Below, piece after piece: positions 8,106-16,330 of a stretch of DNA of 64,000 nt. The notes below the pieces were generated by a model. The model was given only the letters and a program-made list of their open reading frames with translations. It was not told the DNA's origin and searched no databases. The position numbers and the translations under genes are program-made. The stretch is from contig DATLRD010000027.1 of assembly GCA_035534855.1 (NCBI GenBank), forward strand, positions 26,911 through 90,910, given 5' to 3'. Positions within the stretch are counted from its first letter, which is position 1. Each line of letters begins with the position of its first letter. This DNA comes from DATARH01 sp035534855. GTDB taxonomy: Bacteria > Pseudomonadota > Alphaproteobacteria > ATCC43930 > CGMCC-115725.

Positions 8106-8735
8106 ATGGAAAAATTCACCACCCTTACCGGCGTCGCTGCGCCGCTACCGATCGTCAATCTCGATACCGACAAGATTTTTCCGGCGATCTATCTGAAGAC
8201 GATCAAGCGTACGGGGCTGTCGCAGTGGCTGTTTGAGGAAATCCGGCTCAACCCCGACGGGTCGGAAAACCCCGATTTCGTCCTCAACCAAGCCCCGTAC
8301 CGCCACGCCCAGATCCTGATCGGCGCAGACAATTTCGGCTGCGGATCGAGCCGCGAGCACGCCCCGTGGGCGCTCCTCGATTTCGGCATCCGTTGCGTCA
8401 TCGCGCCGAGCTTTGCCGACATCTTCTATAATAATTGCTTTAAGAACGGCATCCTACCCGTTGTGTTGCCTAAGGCAATTTGCGACGAGCTGATGGAGGA
8501 TGCCAAGAAGGGCGCCAACGCGGTGATGACGATCGATTTGGAGAGCCAGACGGTCTCACGACCCGACGGCGAAAAGGTGCATTTCGAGATCGATCCGTTC
8601 CGCAAGCACTGCCTCCTCAACGGGCTCGACGACATCGGGCTGACCGAGCAGAAAGACACCGAAATCGCCGGCTACGAGGAGAAGACGCGGCATGCTCGCC
8701 CGTGGCAGTTCGGTCTGACGCAGAAGACCGCCTAG
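8106..8735 (+). CDS. leuD: 3-isopropylmalate dehydratase small subunit
   Basis: A 209-residue swivel-domain subunit that completes the LeuCD dehydratase active site. It begins MEKFTTLTGVAAPLPIVNLD. The substrate-loop region is FGCGSSREHAPWALLDFGIR, followed by SFADIFYNNCFKNGILPV. Length is normal. A GAGAGGAAG ribosome site lies just upstream. It is separated from leuB by 147 bases that contain a palindromic repeat. Confidence 0.98.
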   Translation: MEKFTTLTGVAAPLPIVNLDTDKIFPAIYLKTIKRTGLSQWLFEEIRLNPDGSENPDFVLNQAPYRHAQILIGADNFGCGSSREHAPWALLDFGIRCVIAPSFADIFYNNCFKNGILPVVLPKAICDELMEDAKKGANAVMTIDLESQTVSRPDGEKVHFEIDPFRKHCLLNGLDDIGLTEQKDTEIAGYEEKTRHARPWQFGLTQKTA

Positions 8736-8770
8736 GGATCCCGATCGACCTGCGTTTTGCCTACTTCTCG

Positions 8771-8862
8771 ACGTCATTCCCGGCCTTGTGCCAGGCATCC
8801 ACGGAAGCGCCACCACCCGTATTGGCGTGGATCGCCGGGACGAGCCCGGCCATGACGCGCGT
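8771..8862. repeat. Dispersed palindromic repeat (family B) between leuD and leuB
   Basis: Inverted repeat. The left arm (about 8771-8802) has CGTCATTCCCGGCCTTGTGC and GCATCCACG. The right arm (about 8828-8862) has CGTGGAT, CGGGACGAGCCCGG and CATGACG, which complement the left arm. It falls inside the leuCDB transcript and would form a stable hairpin in RNA. Confidence 0.75.
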
Positions 8863-8882
8863 TCCCAGGGAGCTAGACCCAA

Positions 8883-10001
8883 ATGCCACAATCACACTCC
8901 AACCGCAAAGTCCTCGTGCTGCCGGGCGACGGCATCGGCCCCGAGATCATGGGCGAGGTGATGCGGGTCATCGAGTTTTTCGACAAGCGCCGCATCGCGA
9001 GCTTTGAGGTCAGCGAGGGGCTGGTCGGCGGTGCCGCCTACGACGCCTCGGGCGTGCCCCTGACGGACGAGACGCTGGCCCGAGCGCACACGGCGGACGC
9101 CGTGCTGTTCGGCTCGGTCGGCGGCCCGAAATGGGAGAAGCTGCCGTTTCACCTCCAGCCCGAGCGCGGCCTCTTGCGCCTGCGCAAGGAGATGGACCTG
9201 TTCGCCAACCTGCGCCCGGCGGTGGTGTTCGAAGCACTCGCCGAAGCCTCCAGCCTGAAACAGGAGCTGGTCTCGGGCCTAGACCTGTTGATCGTGCGCG
9301 AGCTGACCGGCGGCATCTATTTCGGCGAGCCGCGCGGCGTCGAGACATTGCCGGACGGCACCAGGCGCGGCATCAACACCGAGGTCTATACCGAGGCCGA
9401 GATCGAACGGGTGGTGCGCGCCGCGTTCGAACTGGCGCGCAAGCGGCAAAAGCGGCTCACTGAGGTCGACAAGGCCAACGTCATGGAATCCGGCGTGCTG
9501 TGGCGCGAAATCGCCCAGCGCGTGCACGCCGCCGATTTCTCGGATGTCGAACTGTCATTCATGTACGCCGACAACTGCGCGATGCAGCTGGTGCGCGCGC
9601 CCAAGCAGTTCGATGTGATCGTCACCAGCAACCTGTTCGGCGACCTGCTGTCGGATTGCGCGGCGATGCTGACCGGCTCGCTCGGCATGCTGCCCTCGGC
9701 CTCGCTCGGCGCCGCCGACGCGACCGGCCGGCGCAAGGCACTGTACGAGCCAGTGCACGGCAGCGCGCCGGACATTGCCGGCAAGGGGATCGCCAACCCG
9801 CTTGCATGCATCCTCTCGTTCGCGATGATGCTGCGCTACTCGTTCGACCTCGGCGAGGAAGCCGACCTGGTCGAGAATGCGGTGCGGCAGGCGCTGGCGG
9901 CCGGGGCCCGCACCGCGGATATCTGCCGCGCCGATCTCAAGGCGATGACCACGCGTGAGATGGGTGACGTGGTGCTGCGCGCAATCGAAAAGGCGGCGTA
10001 A
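8883..10001 (+). CDS. leuB: 3-isopropylmalate dehydrogenase
   Basis: A 372-residue NAD-dependent oxidative decarboxylase that makes 2-oxoisocaproate, the precursor of leucine. The N-terminus has LVLPGDGIGPEIMGEV. The substrate loop has RPAVVFEAL and VRELTGGIYFGEPRG. The metal-binding and family signature is DVIVTSNLFGDLLSDCAAML, and the NAD site region is YEPVHGSAPDIAGKGIANP. It is the last leu gene of the plus-strand run. The next gene (minus strand) ends only 13 bases away, and asd, the expected neighbour, comes 4 kb later. Confidence 0.98.
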   Translation: MPQSHSNRKVLVLPGDGIGPEIMGEVMRVIEFFDKRRIASFEVSEGLVGGAAYDASGVPLTDETLARAHTADAVLFGSVGGPKWEKLPFHLQPERGLLRLRKEMDLFANLRPAVVFEALAEASSLKQELVSGLDLLIVRELTGGIYFGEPRGVETLPDGTRRGINTEVYTEAEIERVVRAAFELARKRQKRLTEVDKANVMESGVLWREIAQRVHAADFSDVELSFMYADNCAMQLVRAPKQFDVIVTSNLFGDLLSDCAAMLTGSLGMLPSASLGAADATGRRKALYEPVHGSAPDIAGKGIANPLACILSFAMMLRYSFDLGEEADLVENAVRQALAAGARTADICRADLKAMTTREMGDVVLRAIEKAA

Positions 10002-10014
10002 CCGGCCGGGCTCG

Positions 10015-10722
10015 TCAGGCCGCCTTTGCCGCCCGCCCGCGCTCGAGCGCAGCGACGATCATGTCGCTGTCCATCACATCGCCGAAGATGTTGTAGAACG
10101 CGGTCAGTGCAGCGTTGTGCTCGCGCTCGGTCATAGCGGCGTTGCCGTCGCTCACCATGATGGTCTTGAAGTTGGTCATCATCGCATCGCGCGCCGAGCT
10201 TTCACAGCACACGTTGGTGACGGTGCCGGTAATCAGCACGGTGTCAAAGCCGCGGCCCCGCAGCCGATCTGGCAAGTCCGACGTACCGGGGACGAAGCCG
10301 CTGAAGCGCGATTTCTCGACGATCTCGTCCTGCGGCCTGACATCCAGTTCGGGCCACAGCTGGTGACCAGGCGCGCCGGGCGTCAATGCCTCGATGCGCC
10401 TCTGACGCCAGGCCGGGCTCGACATCTCGTAAGAGATCGACCACTCGCGCAGCGAGCGATCGTTGTGCGTCGTCTTGATCCAGAAGACGCCGCCGCCCGC
10501 TTCTCGCACGGCACCAGCGAGCCGGTTTAGCGCCGGCACGATATCGCGCGCCGCCGGGCACACTGCGTGTCCGACCGCCTCGTCCATGAAGGCGCGCTGC
10601 ATGTCGATCACGACGAGCGCGGTCTTCGTCGGGTCGAGCTCGGCAAAGGGATGCTCGCTGCCCCGCCGGTCGATAACGCGACGGACGACATCCTCTGGAA
10701 TTGTGGCGCCGTTAACTTTCAT
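10015..10722 (-). CDS. Isochorismatase-family cysteine hydrolase
   Basis: A 235-residue cytoplasmic amidohydrolase-type enzyme of the isochorismatase/nicotinamidase superfamily. The catalytic triad can be placed: Asp40 in ALVVIDMQRAF, Lys137 in EIVEKSRFSGF, and Cys172 in TGTVTNVCCESSARDAMM, preceded by a conserved cis-peptide region. Relatives cleave C-N bonds in N-carbamoylsarcosine, maleamate, biuret or ureidoacrylate. The substrate here is unknown. A strong AGGAGG site precedes the ATG. The maleylacetate-reductase-like dehydrogenase gene lies 9 bases upstream in the same operon, which makes a maleamate-like substrate an attractive but unproven idea. Confidence 0.9.
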   Translation of the reverse strand: MKVNGATIPEDVVRRVIDRRGSEHPFAELDPTKTALVVIDMQRAFMDEAVGHAVCPAARDIVPALNRLAGAVREAGGGVFWIKTTHNDRSLREWSISYEMSSPAWRQRRIEALTPGAPGHQLWPELDVRPQDEIVEKSRFSGFVPGTSDLPDRLRGRGFDTVLITGTVTNVCCESSARDAMMTNFKTIMVSDGNAAMTEREHNAALTAFYNIFGDVMDSDMIVAALERGRAAKAA

Positions 10723-10731
10723 CGCCCCCTC

Positions 10732-11901
10732 CTACCAAGCGGCGTCGAGCAGTTGGCGGACGACCGGCGGCCCGTCGATCTTGCGCGGGTTGGTGTGGAT
10801 CCAGCGGTCGTGCATCGACAGCTCGGCGATGCGGTCGAGCTGGTCCGGAGTGACTCCGACATCGCGCAGCCGCATCGGCAGGCCGAGCGCGCCGATCAGC
10901 TCGGCGACGACATCCGCCGCCGGCTCGCCGGGCCGGCCCAGCGCCTCGCTGACCCGCGCCTGGCGCACGGCGTTGACTGGGTGGTTGAAGCGCAGCACGT
11001 GCGGCAGCATCACGCACGACGTGTAGCCATGCGGCACATTGGCGGTGCCCCCAAGAACATGACCAATGCCATGACTAGCCCCTTTCGGCACGCCGGTCTG
11101 CGAGCCGACCATCGACAGCCAGGCGCCGAGCTGGCATTCGAGCCGCGCGTCGAGGTCGAGCGCGTCCGCACTGACCCCGCACAGCCCGTGACCCAGCAGT
11201 TTCAACGCGTGAAACGACGCGCCCTCCGAGATCGGCTGGCAGAAATCCGAGCAGATGTCCTCGACCGCGTGGTCGACGGCGCGAATGCCGGTCGACAGAA
11301 ACAGCCATTCCGGCGTGTGGATGCTGGCGCGCGGGTCAAGGATCACGGATTTCGGCGTCATCAGCGGGTGGCCGAAGCTCTCCTTGACGTGCCGCACCGT
11401 ATCGGTGCACCCGGCCGAGCCGCTGTATTCGCCGGCCGACAGCGTGGTCGGGATGCACACAGTGCGCACCGACGGCGGTTTTGGCTGGGCACGGGCGGTC
11501 GTGCCGTCGGCGGCGACGCGGTTGCGCATCGCGTCGAGCTGATCGGGCTCGCCAATGTCGTTGGCGAGGCATAACGCCACCATCTTCGCCGCGTCGGTGA
11601 CCGAGCCGCCGCCCAGCGTCACCAGCAGATCGGCCCCGGCTTCGCGCGCCGCGTTGGCCGCCGCGACGACGTCGACGCGCGGCGTGTGCGAGCCGATTTT
11701 GGCGCAAACTCCGGCAAGGTTGTTGCCGAGCGCGGCACGAACCTGCGCGACCGTGTCGGTATCGCGCGCCAGCGTACCGCTCGCCAGCAGAAACACCGCA
11801 TGCACGCCGCTGCGCTCGACCTCCTCCTTCAACGCCTCGGCAAACGGCCGGCCGTAGACGACGCTTTCCATTTCAGGGAAGCGGTAGGTGCCGGTCTGCA
11901 T
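10732..11901 (-). CDS. Iron-containing alcohol dehydrogenase, maleylacetate reductase-like
   Basis: A 389-residue group III (Fe-dependent) dehydrogenase. The NAD(P)-binding motif GGGSVTDAAK is followed by the metal-ligand region GASHGIGHVLGG and VPHGYTSCVMLPHVLRFN. The spacing and HGIGHVLGG form are closest to maleylacetate reductases, which reduce maleylacetate to 3-oxoadipate in aromatic degradation, but other Fe-dehydrogenase substrates are possible. The frame is open to 12003, but the extra 34 residues (including WIPAFAGMTSK) are the translation of a palindromic repeat, so the ATG at 11901 is used. It sits directly upstream of the isochorismatase-like gene in a probable operon. Confidence 0.85.
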   Translation of the reverse strand: MQTGTYRFPEMESVVYGRPFAEALKEEVERSGVHAVFLLASGTLARDTDTVAQVRAALGNNLAGVCAKIGSHTPRVDVVAAANAAREAGADLLVTLGGGSVTDAAKMVALCLANDIGEPDQLDAMRNRVAADGTTARAQPKPPSVRTVCIPTTLSAGEYSGSAGCTDTVRHVKESFGHPLMTPKSVILDPRASIHTPEWLFLSTGIRAVDHAVEDICSDFCQPISEGASFHALKLLGHGLCGVSADALDLDARLECQLGAWLSMVGSQTGVPKGASHGIGHVLGGTANVPHGYTSCVMLPHVLRFNHPVNAVRQARVSEALGRPGEPAADVVAELIGALGLPMRLRDVGVTPDQLDRIAELSMHDRWIHTNPRKIDGPPVVRQLLDAAW

Positions 11902-11920
11902 GGCCTGTCCCCTCATCTTG

Positions 11921-11983
11921 CTTGTCATCCCTGCGAAAGCCGGGATCCATCGATGTACCGCTGGTACGGCTAACCTGTGGATC
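11921..11983. repeat. Dispersed palindromic repeat (family C) upstream of the Fe-dehydrogenase gene
   Basis: Contains CTTGTCATCCCTGCGAAAGC, CGGGATCCATC and, inverted, GTGGATCCC. It resembles the common alphaproteobacterial intergenic repeat whose reverse complement translates as WIPAFAGMT. It lies in the 179-base space between the Fe-dehydrogenase start and the VOC gene stop, and may separate their transcription units. I see no gene in the rest of this gap (11984-12080). Confidence 0.7.
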
Positions 11984-12080
11984 CCAACCCTGCGCCCGAA
12001 CAACGCTCTCGCGGACTCAAGGCGGAAAGCCCTCCCCGCGCGGAAGCGGAGAGGGTGCGCATTACGGACTAATTGTTCGA

Positions 12081-13064
12081 CTAAGATTGACCGGCTTCCG
12101 CGACCATCCGGGCAAAGCGGCGCTTGGCAATTGTCGGGGCCTTGGGCGCCGCCAGCGGGTTCGGAACGCGATTGCCCGGGCCGAGGGACTGGGTCAGGGT
12201 CGGGTTCCAGGCGTCGCCGCCCAGCGAATAGGTGCGGTTCGACTGCGCCGGGTTGCGGTTGACCAACGGCCGCAGGTAGAGCGGGTGCGTCATGCTGCGC
12301 ACCTCGTGCTCGATCGTGAACAGCACCTTACCGGTGTCGAGGTCGACGATATCCTCGAAGCGATACTGGCAGCGGTCGCTTTCCTCGGTGATCAGGTCGA
12401 GCTTGGCGAGCTTGTCGTGCGGCGTGCCGAAATCGTCGACATAGACTTGGAGGTGGTGGCCGTCGAATTCCGGCAGCGTCTTGCTCGTCTCCTTGAAGCG
12501 CAGCTCCTGCCTCAACCCGACCGAGACGATAGCGGTCTTGCCGCTGCCATTGCCCTCGACCTTGGCCTTGGCGCCGATAATCTCTTCATAGAAGCGGGCG
12601 ATGCCCTTGGCGGTGCCGGTCGGCACGTCGAATTCGACGTAGGGGATGCCGAGGTTAATCGCGCCAAAACGGTCGATGTCGGGGGCGTGCAGGTGGAACC
12701 GGTTGCCCCACGGGCAGAACGCCTCGACATAATCATTCATCGGCTTAAAGGCGAATTTGGTGCCCTTGAGCCTCGCCTTGACCGCTTCGAGCCGATCGAG
12801 CAGCGCCTCGCGGTCGGGCGTGACGATGCCGATCGTGCCGCGCAGCACCAAGGCGTCGCCGGTCGGCATGTGGAACTGGCTGGTGCGCCCGACATTGACC
12901 CACATGTTGTTGGTGCCGGGAAACAAATACGGGTCGCGGGTCAGCCCCAACCCCATCAGGTAGAATTCGCTGGCGAGCCCCTGGTCCGGGATCTCGAGGT
13001 TGACGTGTTCCAGCCCAGTGATGTTGCCGAGGTTCTCGGCGCTGCGATCGAATGGATTATCCAT
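12081..13064 (-). CDS. Two-domain VOC (glyoxalase/extradiol dioxygenase fold) protein
   Basis: A 327-residue protein with two vicinal-oxygen-chelate repeats. The first begins GLEHVNLEIPDQGLASEFY (metal-ligand His) and continues to the EAFCPWGNRFHLHAP strand. The second begins IPYVEFDVPTGTAKGIARFY and runs to about residue 230. A C-terminal tail of roughly 100 residues mentions THPLYLRPLVNRNP. The start at 13064 is set by a GGGAGG site. The 21 residues read upstream of it are not conserved-looking. The fold suits a metal-dependent lyase, isomerase or ring-cleavage dioxygenase. The catabolic neighbours favour an aromatic substrate, but this is inference. Confidence 0.8.
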   Translation of the reverse strand: MDNPFDRSAENLGNITGLEHVNLEIPDQGLASEFYLMGLGLTRDPYLFPGTNNMWVNVGRTSQFHMPTGDALVLRGTIGIVTPDREALLDRLEAVKARLKGTKFAFKPMNDYVEAFCPWGNRFHLHAPDIDRFGAINLGIPYVEFDVPTGTAKGIARFYEEIIGAKAKVEGNGSGKTAIVSVGLRQELRFKETSKTLPEFDGHHLQVYVDDFGTPHDKLAKLDLITEESDRCQYRFEDIVDLDTGKVLFTIEHEVRSMTHPLYLRPLVNRNPAQSNRTYSLGGDAWNPTLTQSLGPGNRVPNPLAAPKAPTIAKRRFARMVAEAGQS

Positions 13065-13136
13065 CTGTCCCTCCCGAAATTTCCGGCGTTCCCGCGCGCT
13101 CGCCATCAGTTGAGGCGCCGGCCGCATTCCCCGTCA

Positions 13137-13549
13137 TCAGAACAGCTTTTCAAACCGTTCGTCTACCGGCACGCGGTAGCCGTCGGCGAGGCGGTTGGTC
13201 TCGTTCGCCATACCGACGATCGCCACCAATTCGCCGAACATCGCCGGGGTCACGCCGAGCCGCCACGCCATGAGAGGCCATGCAATAGCCGCAGCCATTG
13301 GTGATGCTGACCGCATGATAGATGAGCTCCTTGATAGACCAGCTCCTTGACCGCGGGGTCGAGCGCCCCCGGCGCCATGACCTCTTTCAGGCTTTCCCAG
13401 GTACGGCGCAGCATTGCCGAGTGGTTGGCCAGGGCGTTCCAGAAACTGTTGATGCAGTCGATCTAGCGGGTCGTCATGATGTCCTCATAGACGGGCCGCA
13501 CCTCGGCGCTCGCCTCGGCGTACTCGACCAGCGGCACCGCTTCCATCAT
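13137..13549 (-). pseudogene. Decayed carboxymuconolactone decarboxylase/AhpD-like gene
   Basis: Reading the minus strand from the ATG at 13549 gives MMEAVPLVEYAEASAEVRPV and YEDIMTTR, then an in-frame TAG at 13463-13465. Past the stop, the same frame continues with family sequence (IDCINSFWNALANHSAMLRR, then DPAVKELVY). A near-exact 16-bp tandem duplication (13317-13332 and 13333-13348; unit AAGGAGCTSRTCTATC on the minus strand) then shifts the frame. In the next frame comes SITNGCGYCMASH, the CxxC-His active-site region of AhpD-like peroxidases. A second shift brings in RLGVTPAMFGELVAIVGMAN and the C-terminus to a TGA at 13137-13139. With one stop and two shifts the gene is not functional, unless these are assembly errors. 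Confidence 0.8.
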
Positions 13550-13866
13550 CGCCTCCCAATCCCGGCGCGGCGCAATTCGGCGCCGATGCGGCCGGCGAGA
13601 AACAGTCCGAGCATGCGGAAATCGCTGTAGAGCGACCATGCCGGGTGGCTGAACGTCTCCGGACGGTTCTGCTCGAAGACGGCATGGCCGATCCAGGCCA
13701 AGCCGTAGCCCAGCAGCGGCGCCGCGGCGAGCCAGCGCCAATCTCCGGTCCCGCCCGCCAGCGCCAGCGCCGCGAGCGCCCCCAGCGTGCCAAGATAGTG
13801 CAGCGCCCGGGTGCGCGGGTCGGCGTGCCCACTTAGATAGCGGGGCCAGAAATCAGCATAATTCAT
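13546..13866 (-). CDS. Mpo1-like (DUF962) membrane protein
   Basis: A 106-residue membrane protein of the DUF962/YGL010w family. Yeast Mpo1 is an Fe(II) dioxygenase that shortens 2-hydroxy fatty acids by alpha-oxidation. Conserved family features are FWPRYLSGHADPRTRALHYLG near the N-terminus, GYGLAWIGHAVFEQNRPETF and HPAWSLYSDFRMLG, with two or three hydrophobic segments between. Its end overlaps the start of the decayed AhpD-like gene by 4 bases, as in an operon. Bacterial members are common but barely studied, so substrate and role are not known. Confidence 0.85.
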   Translation of the reverse strand: MNYADFWPRYLSGHADPRTRALHYLGTLGALAALALAGGTGDWRWLAAAPLLGYGLAWIGHAVFEQNRPETFSHPAWSLYSDFRMLGLFLAGRIGAELRRAGIGRR

Positions 13867-13991
13867 CGCGGCAAACCGAAGGAAACGCCGACCCGCCGCT
13901 TGTCAAGGGCGGGCCGGCATCGTAAGTCATGGGCGCATAGCGTTCCAACCGCATTCGCACGCGTCTTTCAACTCGCCAGGGGCGTTTCGCA

Positions 13992-15062
<1,071 letters not shown>

Positions 15063-15077
15063 GGGCTGAGCAGGCAA

Positions 15078-15172
15078 TGTCATTGCGCGGCTCCGCCGGG
15101 CGACGAGGCAATCCCCTTAAGAGCGAGACCTGCTGGTACGAGATTGCTTAGCCTCGCCCGCAATGACACCGC
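15078..15172. repeat. Dispersed palindromic repeat (family D) between asd and yejE
   Basis: The left arm has GTCATTGCGCGGCTCC and GCGACGAGGCAATC (about 15079-15114). The right arm has GATTGCTTAGCCTCGCCCGC and AATGAC (about 15143-15169), which is roughly the inverse complement. This is a fourth repeat type, distinct from the three nearer the window start, and it fills most of the 158-base asd-yejE gap. Confidence 0.75.
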
Positions 15173-15220
15173 GATGGCGGCCGGCGCCGCCCTGAGCATC
15201 GCGGCCGACCGGCACGTGCG

Positions 15221-16330
15221 ATGACCGGATCGCCCGATCCCACCGCGTCCGGCTCGGCCATCCGGGTCATGGTTCCGAACCCGCTCGTCCCCGACCGCTT
15301 CCTCGGCCGGGAGATCACCCCGATCACCCGGCGGCGGCTAGACAATTTCCGGGCCAACCGGCGCGCTTGGTGGTCGCTGTGGATCTTTCTGGTGCTGTTC
15401 GGCGTCAGCTTGTTCGCTGAGTTCGTCGCCAACGACCGGCCGATCCTGATCCGCTACGATGGCGGTTTCTACGTGCCGATATTGCGGAACTACTCGGAGC
15501 GCACGTTCGGCGGGTTTCTCGGCAGCGAGGCGGATTTCGCCGATCCCGAGGTCGTCCGGATGATCAGGGCCAAAGGGTGGATCATCTGGCCGCTGATTCC
15601 CTATCACTACGACACGATCACCCATGCCCCGGGCCCCTACCCCGCCGCCCCTTCTGCCGCCGACTGGCTCGGTACCGACGATCAAGGCCGCGACGTGCTG
15701 TCGCGGCTGATCTACGGGTTTCGCATCTCGGTGCTGTTCGGCCTGTCGCTAACCATCCTTTCGTCGATCGTCGGGGTCGCGGCCGGCGCGGTGCAGGGCT
15801 ATTTCGGCGGGATCGTCGATCTCGGCATGCAGCGCTTTATCGAGGTCTGGTCCGGCCTGCCGGTGCTTTACCTGCTGATTATCCTCGCCAGCTTCGTGCA
15901 GCCGAATTTCTGGTGGCTGCTCGGGCTGATGCTGCTGTTTTCATGGACCAGCCTGGTCGACGTCGTGCGCGCCGAGTTTCTGCGCGCGCGCAATTTTGAC
16001 TACGTGCGGGCGGCACGCGCGCTCGGCGTGTCGAATCGCGTCATCATCTTCCGCCACGTCCTGCCCAACGCGATGGTGGCGACCGTGACGTTCATGCCGT
16101 TCATCCTCAACGGCTCGATCACAACCCTAACCTCGCTCGATTTTCTCGGCTTCGGTCTGCCCGCCGGGTCGGCTTCGCTCGGCGAGCTCCTGGCCCAGGG
16201 CAAGGACAATCTGCAGGCGCCGTGGCTCGGCATCACCACCTTTATCGTGCTGGCACTGATGCTGAGCCTGTTGACCTTTGTCGGCGAAGGGGTGCGAGAC
16301 GCCTTCGACCCGCGCAAGGTGACGCGATGA
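15221..16330 (+). CDS. yejE: ABC transporter permease, YejE (microcin C/peptide importer) family
   Basis: A 369-residue inner-membrane permease of the peptide/nickel (DppC) class. The YejE-specific region after the first membrane helix is present: ANDRPILIRYDGGFYVPIL, then a long periplasmic insert with WPLIPYHYDTI and DWLGTDDQGRDVLSRLIYG. The later half has the EAA-type loop ARALGVSNRVIIFRHVLPNA that docks with the ATPase. E. coli YejABEF imports peptides and microcin C. Only yejE and yejF are here; the binding protein and the YejB permease are absent from the window. It overlaps yejF by 4 bases. Confidence 0.92.
   Translation: MTGSPDPTASGSAIRVMVPNPLVPDRFLGREITPITRRRLDNFRANRRAWWSLWIFLVLFGVSLFAEFVANDRPILIRYDGGFYVPILRNYSERTFGGFLGSEADFADPEVVRMIRAKGWIIWPLIPYHYDTITHAPGPYPAAPSAADWLGTDDQGRDVLSRLIYGFRISVLFGLSLTILSSIVGVAAGAVQGYFGGIVDLGMQRFIEVWSGLPVLYLLIILASFVQPNFWWLLGLMLLFSWTSLVDVVRAEFLRARNFDYVRAARALGVSNRVIIFRHVLPNAMVATVTFMPFILNGSITTLTSLDFLGFGLPAGSASLGELLAQGKDNLQAPWLGITTFIVLALMLSLLTFVGEGVRDAFDPRKVTR

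Noticed and set aside
11902..12003. N-terminal 34-residue extension of the Fe-dehydrogenase
   Set aside because: It is the translation of a palindromic repeat (WIPAFAGMT type) and is absent from the family core; the ATG at 11901 is better.
11922..13304. Plus-strand open frame of 460 codons across the Fe-dehydrogenase/VOC region
   Set aside because: It is antisense to the VOC protein gene, has skewed Arg/His/Asp-rich composition and no family features; a GC-driven shadow.
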